From assembly GCA_964576255.1 (NCBI GenBank), contig CAZNUK010000013.1, positions 1 to 41,518 on the forward strand: a stretch of DNA of 41,518 bases, written 5' to 3'. Shown here piece after piece: positions 35,090 to 41,518 of this stretch. The DNA is from Eshraghiella sp964576255. Lineage in GTDB: Bacteria > Bacillota > Clostridia > Lachnospirales > Lachnospiraceae. Made by a program: the position numbers and the translations under genes. The notes beneath the pieces were generated by a model, which worked only from the letters and a program-made list of their open reading frames with translations, made no database searches and was not told the DNA's origin. The first letter of the stretch is position 1, and every line of letters starts with the position of its first letter.

Positions 35090-36712
35090 ATGAAAAGAAA
35101 TTTGTTGATTGCATTGGCAGTAATAGTCGTAATGGGACTTGGACTGACATTGCTTACTGTGTTAAACCCGGACAACAAAATAACGGCAATTGAGGATTAT
35201 CAGCACGTGACAGAAGCTTCGGCGGACCCGTCAATCGGTTCTGCCACAATACCTGAAGATTATGTTATTGATGAGGAGTTTGTCACGCATCTTCCTCTGG
35301 TGGTAATTGATTTGCAGGGAAATACCATTCCTAACATATATCAGTTCACTGAGGATGGATATGGAAGGGAGTACTCCCAGGAGGGACTAATTAATCCTGA
35401 CCCATGGGTTGGTATGACTATTGAAATTATTGATAATGAGAATCATGAAAATCATCTGATGGATGAACCTGTTCTCACTAATAATGGAAAAATCAAACTA
35501 AGAGGAATGTCCTCAAGAGAATTTGATAAAAAACAATATGGAATTAAACTGATGGATGGCGATGTTGAACTGGAGGAATCTGTGCTTGGTATGGAAGCGG
35601 ACGAGGACTGGGTTCTGTCCAATAGTATTCTCGATATGTCAGGAATAAGAAATTATCTTGCACTAAATATTGGAAGACAATTGTTTCAATATACATCGGA
35701 AGTAAGATTCTGTGAAGTTGTTTTTAAGGATGGGGATACCTATACTTATCAGGGACTTTATCTTCTTCTTGAAAGTGTTAAGCAGGCAGAGGGAAGAATT
35801 AATATCCCGGATTATGATGAGGATGCGGCCAGCTTAAGCTACATAGTGTGCAGGGACAGATATGATACAACCAAATATACATTGTCCACATGGGCAAGTG
35901 ATGCGCAGGTGTGTCAGGGTTATTTTACAATGGTTTATCCAAAAGAGGAGCTATTATCAGATGGAGCGATGGACACTATTGAGTTGGAGCTTTCCCGAAT
36001 AGAGAAGGCACTGTACAGTGATGACCCGGAGGAATTTATTAAATACAGGGATTATATAGATATTGAATCCTTTGTGGATTATTTTGTGTTGAATGAATAC
36101 CTGATGAGCTACGACCCGGGTGTCAACTCTACCTACTATTACAAAACAGAGGATGGCAAGCTTGCAATAGGACCATTATGGGATTATGATAATTCAGTTG
36201 ATAATTACGGTCCTATTATGGGTGGTGTGTATTATGCTGCTTTTGTGGAGCAGCCATGGTTTGAACGTCTTATAATGGATGAGTATTTCCAGGGGCTTGT
36301 TGTTACCCGTTACAGAGAGCTGAGAAAGACTTACTTTAGTGACGAATATATCGAGAAATTTATTGATGATACATATGCATATCTGGGTAACGCCAAAGCA
36401 AGGGATTATGAGCGCTGGAAAACCTCATATAATGAAAAACATCTTCTTACAGAGAGTGAAAATATTGAAGGGATTCTCATTAAACGTAATGCAGAGACGG
36501 TTGATGAAGAAATTCAAAGAATTAAGGACAGATTGAGAATACATGGTATATGGCTTGACGAAGCGTTAAGATATGTATTAATGGATTACACATCAGAAGA
36601 TATTACAGAGGCAGGAGAAATTGACACTACCGGTCTTGCGGTAATGGGTGTGCTTGCATTTGTGACTATGATGATTGTTTTAATGAGAGTAATAAAAGGG
36701 GAATATCGATGA
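35090..36712 (+). CDS. cotH: CotH-family kinase-like protein, membrane-anchored
   Basis: The 540-residue protein has membrane segments at both ends (about 5-23 and 512-530). Between them is an extracytoplasmic CotH domain: KIKLRGMSSREFDKKQYGIKL, DWVLSNSILDMSGIRNYLA, YTYQGLYLLLESVKQAEGRI, and the metal-site block GPLWDYDNSVDNYG. CotH proteins are atypical secreted kinases; in Bacillus CotH phosphorylates spore coat proteins. Here it lies between VTC/DUF4956 and cellulose synthase, so a target among envelope or polymer proteins seems likelier than the coat. The start is ATG 35090 rather than TTG 35084. It overlaps the synthase gene by 4 bases (ATGA). Confidence 0.88.
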   Translation: MKRNLLIALAVIVVMGLGLTLLTVLNPDNKITAIEDYQHVTEASADPSIGSATIPEDYVIDEEFVTHLPLVVIDLQGNTIPNIYQFTEDGYGREYSQEGLINPDPWVGMTIEIIDNENHENHLMDEPVLTNNGKIKLRGMSSREFDKKQYGIKLMDGDVELEESVLGMEADEDWVLSNSILDMSGIRNYLALNIGRQLFQYTSEVRFCEVVFKDGDTYTYQGLYLLLESVKQAEGRINIPDYDEDAASLSYIVCRDRYDTTKYTLSTWASDAQVCQGYFTMVYPKEELLSDGAMDTIELELSRIEKALYSDDPEEFIKYRDYIDIESFVDYFVLNEYLMSYDPGVNSTYYYKTEDGKLAIGPLWDYDNSVDNYGPIMGGVYYAAFVEQPWFERLIMDEYFQGLVVTRYRELRKTYFSDEYIEKFIDDTYAYLGNAKARDYERWKTSYNEKHLLTESENIEGILIKRNAETVDEEIQRIKDRLRIHGIWLDEALRYVLMDYTSEDITEAGEIDTTGLAVMGVLAFVTMMIVLMRVIKGEYR

Positions 36713-38961
36713 AGAACAGAGAAAATATTGCACGCAAAAATATAGGATACATTTTGCTAGCAATTGTTACTGTAATAACAATGATTTGCTATCTGGTATG
36801 GCGACTGATTTTTACATTGCCGGATGTAGAAGAGTATGGATTGTTTGCTTTTATTCTTGGTTTGATGCTCTGGACTGCGGAGCTGTTTTCGGCGGTGGAG
36901 GCATTTGTTCACTGTGCTGATGTTATTACCAAAATGGAGCCGGAAATGCCGGAAATTCCAACGGAATGGTATCCGGATGTGGATGTGTTCATTGCCACCC
37001 ACAATGAATCCGAGGATATTTTGTTCAAGACAGCCAATGGCTGTACCCATATGAAGTATCCGGATAAAAGCAAAGTACATATTTATTTTTGTGATGATGG
37101 TAACAGACCAAGTGTTAAAGCTCTGGCAGACAGGCTGGGAATCGGTTATATAGGACTTGCTGATAACAAGGAGGCAAAGGCGGGAAACCTTAACAATGCA
37201 ATTAGTAAGACATCTTCACCGCTTGTTGCCACTTTTGATGCGGACATGATTCCTACAAGTCAATTCCTTATGGAGACAGTTCCATATTTTTTCCTGCCAA
37301 AGTTGAAAAAAGATGAAAAGGGAAAATGGATACCAAGGGAAGAGGAAGAAATTGATGAGGATGAAAAAATAGGATTTATCCAGTCACCACAGTCATTTTA
37401 TAATCCGGATTTATTCCAGTATAATTTGTATAGTGAAAATCGTGTTCCTAATGAGCAGGATTACTTTTTCAGACAGGTTAATGTGGGACGTAACAGCTCT
37501 AATTCACCTATTTATGCAGGTTCAAATACTGTTATTTCAAGAGAGGCGCTTGAGGAAGTAGGAGGAATCTGTACAGGAACAATTACGGAGGATTTTGAAA
37601 CCGGACTTCTCATTGAGTCCAAGGGATATCAGTGTTATGCAGTGGATAAAACACTTGCCAAGGGACTTGCGCCTACCACAATCGGAAGCTTGATTAAACA
37701 GAGGGAGCGCTGGGCGAGAGGATGTATTTTCTCCATGAGAAGACATCATGTTGTTCTTAACCCTAAGATTCCATTTAAAATTAAAGCTTCGTATATGGCG
37801 TGCAGAAGCTATTGGGACAGCTTTATCAGAAGATTCATATACGTACTTTCACCGATTTTATTCGTGTTATTGAATATTCCTGCGGTTGTTTGTGATGTTA
37901 AGGAGCTTCTATTTATCTGGCTGCCTACATATGTTTTATATAGCATTACTCTTAAGGTAACATCAGGAAACATCAGAAATACAAGGCTTAGTAATGTAAT
38001 TGATACTATAATGTTTCCGTATCTTATGGTGCCAATTCTTGCAGAGGTGTTACACATTCACAAGAAGGAATTCGTTGTTACAGATAAAAACAGGCAGCAG
38101 AATGGGGATAAAGATAAACTTCTTGCCCTGCCACATGCTATATTGTTTGTATTTTCAATGATTGCATTGGTGTTAAGCATGAGAGACCTGCTTTTGTATG
38201 GAGCAGTAGGCGCGGTGGTAGTTATCTACTGGCTTTTTGTAAACAGTACCAGTCTTTTGCTGGCAATATTCTTTATGTTGGGAAGAAAAAATTCTCGAAA
38301 CAGTGAAAGATTTTTGGGCAGAATACCGGTTACAATTACAATTGATGATTTACCTTATCATGTGTATACTGAGGATTTTTCCGAAGGCGGAATGTCGGTT
38401 GCTTTCCCGACTGCCGTATACATTTCAGAGGATGAAGAAGTTGAAGCGGAGATTACAGATAAGGGATATACTGCCCGGATGAAGCTTAAGATTGCATCTG
38501 TATCACGACTGAAAAGCGGCGGGCATAAGTACTGTTTTGCTATTACGGAGATTGATGAGACTAACAAGAGAGAGTATTATCAGATTGTGTTTGACAGAAA
38601 TCACAGTCTTCCTACTACTATAAGCAGAAAATCAAGTGTGTATGGTGATATATCTTCCAACATTAAGGAACGAATTACCAAGGCGGAAGCTTCCACACGT
38701 AAGCATGTAAGAATGGAGATTAATAGAAAATATCCACTTACAACGGGAGAAATGGTCTACCTTAAAAACTATAATTTTAGCTATGTATTGCTTATTGAAG
38801 AGGTTATACTTGAGGATGACATTGAAATTGTGGTTGAAAAGGATATCATTATGAAATGCCACAGATTCAGGGATTCGCTTTTTAAAGTAGACAATGTGGA
38901 AGAGTTAACTGATAATCCGGAATTTATGAAAATAATTGAAATATGGGATAAGAATGAATAA
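36709..38961 (+). CDS. bcsA: Cellulose synthase catalytic subunit with C-terminal PilZ domain
   Basis: This 750-residue GT2 enzyme has membrane helices at the N-terminus (about 10-60) and after the catalytic domain (about 385-520). All processive synthase motifs are present: DDG (129-131), DAD (177-179), TED (293-295) and QRERW (331-335). The PilZ domain has the cyclic-di-GMP residues RxxxR (R534-R538) and DxSxxG (D556-S558-G561). It should polymerise UDP-glucose into beta-1,4-glucan and move the chain across the membrane when cyclic-di-GMP is bound. It matches the synthase subunit (CcsA) of clostridial cellulose loci. The GT domain contains a charged insert (about 205-222, DEKGKWIPREEEEIDED). 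The gene overlaps CotH by 4 and GH5 by 8 bases. Confidence 0.92.
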   Translation: MKNRENIARKNIGYILLAIVTVITMICYLVWRLIFTLPDVEEYGLFAFILGLMLWTAELFSAVEAFVHCADVITKMEPEMPEIPTEWYPDVDVFIATHNESEDILFKTANGCTHMKYPDKSKVHIYFCDDGNRPSVKALADRLGIGYIGLADNKEAKAGNLNNAISKTSSPLVATFDADMIPTSQFLMETVPYFFLPKLKKDEKGKWIPREEEEIDEDEKIGFIQSPQSFYNPDLFQYNLYSENRVPNEQDYFFRQVNVGRNSSNSPIYAGSNTVISREALEEVGGICTGTITEDFETGLLIESKGYQCYAVDKTLAKGLAPTTIGSLIKQRERWARGCIFSMRRHHVVLNPKIPFKIKASYMACRSYWDSFIRRFIYVLSPILFVLLNIPAVVCDVKELLFIWLPTYVLYSITLKVTSGNIRNTRLSNVIDTIMFPYLMVPILAEVLHIHKKEFVVTDKNRQQNGDKDKLLALPHAILFVFSMIALVLSMRDLLLYGAVGAVVVIYWLFVNSTSLLLAIFFMLGRKNSRNSERFLGRIPVTITIDDLPYHVYTEDFSEGGMSVAFPTAVYISEDEEVEAEITDKGYTARMKLKIASVSRLKSGGHKYCFAITEIDETNKREYYQIVFDRNHSLPTTISRKSSVYGDISSNIKERITKAEASTRKHVRMEINRKYPLTTGEMVYLKNYNFSYVLLIEEVILEDDIEIVVEKDIIMKCHRFRDSLFKVDNVEELTDNPEFMKIIEIWDKNE

Positions 38962-40012
38962 AAAAGTAACTGTTTTTCTTAGTATTATTACGGCGGTTCT
39001 GGTTATAGTTATTGCCGGACTTGGGTTTGCTTGCTATTCCAAAACTGTGGAAATGGATAAAGAGCTTGGCGAACTTCAAGAGAATATTGATTATCTTCAG
39101 GATGAGCATTATGGAAGCAAGGCTTATGGAAGGCTTAAAGTAGAAGGCGATAAGCTGTGCGGTGAGGATGGAGAACCGGTGCAGCTTAAAGGAATGTCCA
39201 CCCATGGAATTTCATGGTATCCTAAGTACACCAATGCAGGAGCTCTTAGCACAATTAAGGATTACGGCGCCAATGTAATTCGTATTGCGGTGTATTCAGA
39301 AACTTATATGAACCCGGATAATAATGCAGAAGAGTATATGAATTATGTTTTCAATACAATTGAAAATGCGCTGTCGATCAATATGTATGTAATAGTGGAC
39401 TGGCATATTTTAAAAGAAGAAAATCCAAATTACACAGTGGACGCTGCCGTGGATTTTTTTGAAAAAATTGCTATGCACTATGGTAACCATCCATATATTT
39501 TGTATGAGATTTGTAACGAGCCAAACGGTGACACCACATGGGAAGATGTGTATGAGTATTCTGCCAGAGTAATACCGGTTATAAGAGGTTATGCCAGTGA
39601 TGCCATCATAATTGTTGGTACACCAAATTATTGTCAGGATGTGGAGTCGGCGGCAGCAAAGCCTTTGCCATACGATAATATAATGTATGCCTTTCATATG
39701 TATTTTGATGTTTCAGATAAGCCTGAAAACAGTGGCACGGCAGATTATTCTCTGGGCAAAACAGAGCTTGGCATTCCTGTTTTTATTACGGAATGGGGCT
39801 TGAAATATGACTCTGAGGAAATTTATTCCGAGGAAGTGGATTATTTTATAAAGGAGCTTCAAAAGCGTCGCATAAGCTGGTGTAACTGGTCCCTAAGCAA
39901 TAAGGATGAATCTTACAGTCTTATAGACAGTGAATGCAACAAGCTTAGTGGCTGGAGCGATGAGAATTTAACTCCCGGTGGAAGATTAATAAAAAAATAT
40001 TTACAATATTAG
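38954..40012 (+). CDS. GH5 endoglucanase, membrane-anchored (CcsZ-like)
   Basis: The 352-residue protein is taken to start at ATG 38954, within the end of the synthase gene. A membrane anchor (about 5-27) and short coiled coil (about 32-50) precede a GH5 barrel. Landmarks are LKGMSTHGISWYP, NVIRIAVY, VIVDWHIL, acid/base E189 in CNEPNGD, AFHMYFD, and nucleophile E280 in ITEWGLK. The ending KKYLQY is soluble. It should cut beta-1,4-glucan outside the cell. A GH5 enzyme takes the place of the GH8 BcsZ of Gram-negative systems in clostridial ccs loci, where it trims cellulose. A terminator follows at once. Confidence 0.9.
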   Translation: MNKKVTVFLSIITAVLVIVIAGLGFACYSKTVEMDKELGELQENIDYLQDEHYGSKAYGRLKVEGDKLCGEDGEPVQLKGMSTHGISWYPKYTNAGALSTIKDYGANVIRIAVYSETYMNPDNNAEEYMNYVFNTIENALSINMYVIVDWHILKEENPNYTVDAAVDFFEKIAMHYGNHPYILYEICNEPNGDTTWEDVYEYSARVIPVIRGYASDAIIIVGTPNYCQDVESAAAKPLPYDNIMYAFHMYFDVSDKPENSGTADYSLGKTELGIPVFITEWGLKYDSEEIYSEEVDYFIKELQKRRISWCNWSLSNKDESYSLIDSECNKLSGWSDENLTPGGRLIKKYLQY

Positions 40013-40013
40013 G

Positions 40014-40042
40014 AAAAGCTTCGTGTATGTGGAGCTTTTTTT
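40014..40042 (+). terminator. Rho-independent terminator of the exopolysaccharide operon
   Basis: AAAAGCT (40014-40020) pairs with AGCTTTT (40033-40039), and the T-run continues to 40042. It begins 2 bases after the GH5 stop codon. Confidence 0.8.
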
Positions 40043-40149
40043 AATGAATTTTTATATGATCTTTTGCAAATACTTTTAATGGTATCGGCTTTCAATGAAA
40101 ATATTCATATGAAAACCACCTATGTATGAACAAAAAAGGAGGAACAAAA

Positions 40150-40335
40150 ATGGCGCAGTTATCAGAAAAAGAATTATCCGGAATTAAGGATTTGCTCTCA
40201 GAAGAAGAACTTTTGGTGAAAAAATTCAAAATGCTTTCAGAGCATGCAACAGAGCCTGAGCTTAAGAAAAAGATGCTTGATATCTCAGCAAAACATCAGG
40301 GACATTTTAATGAGTTGTTCGCAAAGTTAAATTAA
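40150..40335 (+). CDS. Small helical protein paired with CotF-type coat protein
   Basis: The 61-residue protein starts at ATG 40150, 7 bases after AAGGAGG (40136-40142); an upstream in-frame ATG at 40126 precedes that site. It is almost wholly alpha-helical and charged (LSEKELSGIKDLLSEEELLVKKFKML, then ATEPELKKKMLDISAKHQGHF). The pattern resembles half of a ferritin-like four-helix bundle. Similar short proteins commonly precede CotF-like genes in Clostridia. It probably interacts with the product of the next gene, 21 bases downstream. No enzymatic residues are evident. Confidence 0.75.
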   Translation: MAQLSEKELSGIKDLLSEEELLVKKFKMLSEHATEPELKKKMLDISAKHQGHFNELFAKLN

Positions 40336-40356
40336 TGCAATGAGGAGGATAATACA

Positions 40357-40626
40357 ATGGAACAGACTTACACAAAAAAAGAAATATTAGGCGACGCCCT
40401 TGCAACACAGAAGGCAGCAACCGGTCAGTTTAATATGGCTGCAAATGAATGTGTGCACGAAGATGTGCGTCAGACAATGCTTCATATTCTTAAACAGGAG
40501 CATGAGATTCAGCAGGATGTATTTGAACTTATGCATGCAGCAGGTTTTTACCCAACACCTGAGGCAGATGCTAACAAGGTAATGGAAGCAAAACAGCAGT
40601 TCTGCAAAGCCGCAAGTATGTGTTAA
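40357..40626 (+). CDS. Spore coat protein of the CotF family
   Basis: The 89-residue protein has the CotF ferritin-like pattern: YTKKEILGDALATQKAATGQFNMAANEC, then RQTMLHILKQEHEIQQDVFELMHAAGFY. AGGAGG precedes ATG 40357 by about 8 bases. CotF-type proteins are found in spore coats, but many clostridial copies have no shown coat role. The C-terminus ends in CKAASMC, giving two cysteines that could cross-link. Together with the 61-residue neighbour it forms a two-gene unit. Confidence 0.85.
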   Translation: MEQTYTKKEILGDALATQKAATGQFNMAANECVHEDVRQTMLHILKQEHEIQQDVFELMHAAGFYPTPEADANKVMEAKQQFCKAASMC

Positions 40627-40630
40627 TGAT

Positions 40631-40674
40631 GCAATAAGGAGAGACCCACCGAAGGCGGGGGGATGCCTTATTGC
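40631..40674 (+). ncRNA. Structured hairpin after the CotF gene
   Basis: GCAATAAGG (40631-40639) and CCTTATTGC (40666-40674) are perfect reverse complements. The loop holds a second C-rich/G-rich pairing (CCCACC with GGCGGGG). It begins 4 bases after the stop codon. No T-run follows, so it is not a standard terminator. No known RNA family was recognised. Confidence 0.45.
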
Positions 40675-40683
40675 TACGCCGTC

Positions 40684-40990
40684 ACCCCTCTTAGATTGCT
40701 TTTTTGTGATTGTGAGGGGGAGATGCGGAGGGGGTGTACCCCTCTTAGATTGCTTTTTTGTGATTGTGAGGGGGAGATGCGGAGGGGGGTGTACCCCTCT
40801 TAGATTGCTTTTTTGTGATTGTGAGGGGGCGATGCGGAGGGGGGTGTATCCCTCACAACAAGCTTTTTGACAATTGAGAGGGGTCAAGATGGCATGAAGT
40901 CGCCCCTCGCAACAAGCTTTTTGACAATTGAGAGGGGTTAAGATGGCATGAAGTCGTCCCTCGCAACAAGCTTTTTGGTATTTGCGAGGG
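40684..40990. repeat. Array of six 54-55 bp hairpin repeats
   Basis: Units start at about 40684, 40738, 40793, 40848, 40902 and 40957. Each holds a CCCCTC...GAGGGG palindrome around a T-rich centre. Units 1-3 share TTAGATTGC...GTGATTGTGAG centres and G-rich linkers. Units 4-6 share AACAAGCTTTTTG centres, and units 4 and 5 end in linkers with AAGATGGCATGAAGTCG. Unit 6 has the best stem, CCCTCGCAA with TTGCGAGGG. The gene-free stretch 40627-41081 otherwise holds only the adjacent hairpin and the purC terminator. Confidence 0.85.
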
Positions 40991-41035
40991 AAAAGACGTT
41001 ACGAAATAGCTGTCACAAGCAGAGGATGCTTTAAT

Positions 41036-41071
41036 AGATAAAAAGCCTTGGAAGCTCACCTTCCAAGGCTT
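41036..41071 (-). terminator. Rho-independent terminator of purC
   Basis: On the - strand AAGCCTTGGAAG and CTTCCAAGGCTT form a perfect 12-bp stem (41043-41054 with 41060-41071) around a 5-nt loop. A run of Ts follows on the - strand. It ends 10 bases past the purC stop codon. Confidence 0.88.
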
Positions 41072-41081
41072 AAATATAATC

Positions 41082-41518
41082 TTATCTGTTATTGATAATC
41101 TTAGTTAATTCTACAGGGTCAACAATCTTGCCGTCCTTGTATACTCTCATGTTACCAGAAGCAATCTCATCAATAAGAATTACTTCGTTATTGTTGTAAC
41201 CAAATTCAAATTTAATATCCCATAAATCAAGACCAATTGACTTTAAATCGTCTGCAACAATCTTAGTAATCTTAAGAGTCTGCTCCTTCATGCTTTCAAA
41301 CATCTCAGGTGTCATAACGCCAAGAGCTGCAAGACCTTCACCTGTTACAAGTGGATCACCAAGAGCATCATTCTTGAAGGTACACTCTACATATCCGCCT
41401 TCAAGTGGTGTTCCGTCCTGTATGTACTCGCCATATCTACGAATGAAGCTGCCTGTTGCAACGAGACGGCAGATAACTTCAAGACCATGTCCGAAAACAT
41501 TGGCTGGAAGAACTTCCA
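41082..41518 (-). CDS. purC: SAICAR synthase PurC, C-terminal part, truncated by window edge
   Basis: On the - strand the frame is open from the window edge to a stop at 41082-41084, giving about 145 C-terminal residues. The sequence EVLPANVFGHGLEVICRLV and ATGSFIRRYGEY, then CTFKNDALGDPLV, matches phosphoribosylaminoimidazole-succinocarboxamide synthase. The end carries LIDEIASGNMRVYKDGKI. PurC joins aspartate to CAIR in purine synthesis, using ATP. The frame continues past the internal Met at 41315, so the real start is outside the window. It is the only gene on this strand and has its own terminator. Confidence 0.92.
   Translation of the reverse strand, partial: EVLPANVFGHGLEVICRLVATGSFIRRYGEYIQDGTPLEGGYVECTFKNDALGDPLVTGEGLAALGVMTPEMFESMKEQTLKITKIVADDLKSIGLDLWDIKFEFGYNNNEVILIDEIASGNMRVYKDGKIVDPVELTKIINNR

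Noticed and set aside
40387..40887. A 166-residue - strand frame with repeated PPHLPLTITKKQSKRG segments
   Set aside because: It runs through the hairpin array and the antisense of the CotF gene. The apparent protein repeats are translations of the DNA repeat and there is no ribosome site.
40684..40990. Possible CRISPR array
   Set aside because: The segments between palindromes are themselves near-identical repeats, not unique spacers, and no cas gene is present.

Overview
The window reads as AT-rich chromosomal DNA of an anaerobic, spore-forming Clostridia member, most likely Lachnospiraceae. This is an inference from family content: a UgpC/MsmK-type sugar ABC ATPase, CdaR-type regulator, FtsEX with an M23 hydrolase, CotF-type coat protein, clostridial-style cellulose synthase locus and strong AGGAGG ribosome sites. 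No rRNA, tRNA, IS element, phage gene or CRISPR array was seen. Almost everything is on the + strand; only purC at the right edge is on the - strand.

Layout: (1) 1-1663, the tail of a sugar ABC transporter ATPase, a terminator, and a CdaR/PucR-type regulator. (2) 1730-6656, a cell-envelope block: ftsE, ftsX, a coiled-coil M23 peptidoglycan hydrolase, a terminator-like hairpin, an S41 processing protease and an sce7726-type nuclease-fold protein. (3) 6682-12354, a 1890-residue surface protein made of about two dozen Gly-rich beta-helix turns followed by MBG/Ig-like modules. (4) 12361-17327, a uvrB-uvrA operon with a LexA-like box overlapping a near-consensus promoter that sits inside a hairpin. 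(5) 17341-25267, a second surface cluster: a VWA/SpaA/SHIRT-like repeat protein, a beta-helix protein with a Thr/Ser-rich stalk, a CPBP intramembrane protease, and a small membrane protein split by a one-base frameshift in a G run. (6) 25306-28253, a REC-HPt protein followed by a 7TM-PAS-HD-GYP-REC protein, probably a phosphorelay acting on cyclic-di-GMP. (7) 28263-30930, a zinc metallopeptidase whose ribosome site is buried in a long hairpin, then an OLD-like ATPase/TOPRIM protein with a four-cysteine insert. (8) 30952-40042, one promoter and one terminator enclosing seven tightly packed genes: MBOAT acyltransferase, DHHW protein, VTC-domain protein, DUF4956 protein, CotH kinase, cellulose synthase with a C-terminal PilZ domain, and a GH5 endoglucanase. 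(9) 40150-40626, two small ferritin-like/CotF-type proteins. (10) 40631-40990, a structured non-coding array of six 54-55 bp hairpin units. (11) 41036-41518, purC (3' part) and its terminator.

How it fits together: the best candidate system is region 8. It appears to make, O-acylate, trim and regulate a cellulose-like exopolysaccharide. It resembles the clostridial Ccs cellulose loci, with an added VTC-DUF4956-CotH trio whose role is unknown. The PilZ domain makes the synthase cyclic-di-GMP responsive, and the HD-GYP protein of region 6 could lower that signal. The large surface proteins, their adjacent membrane protease and the M23/FtsEX module make this an envelope- and adhesion-oriented stretch of genome.
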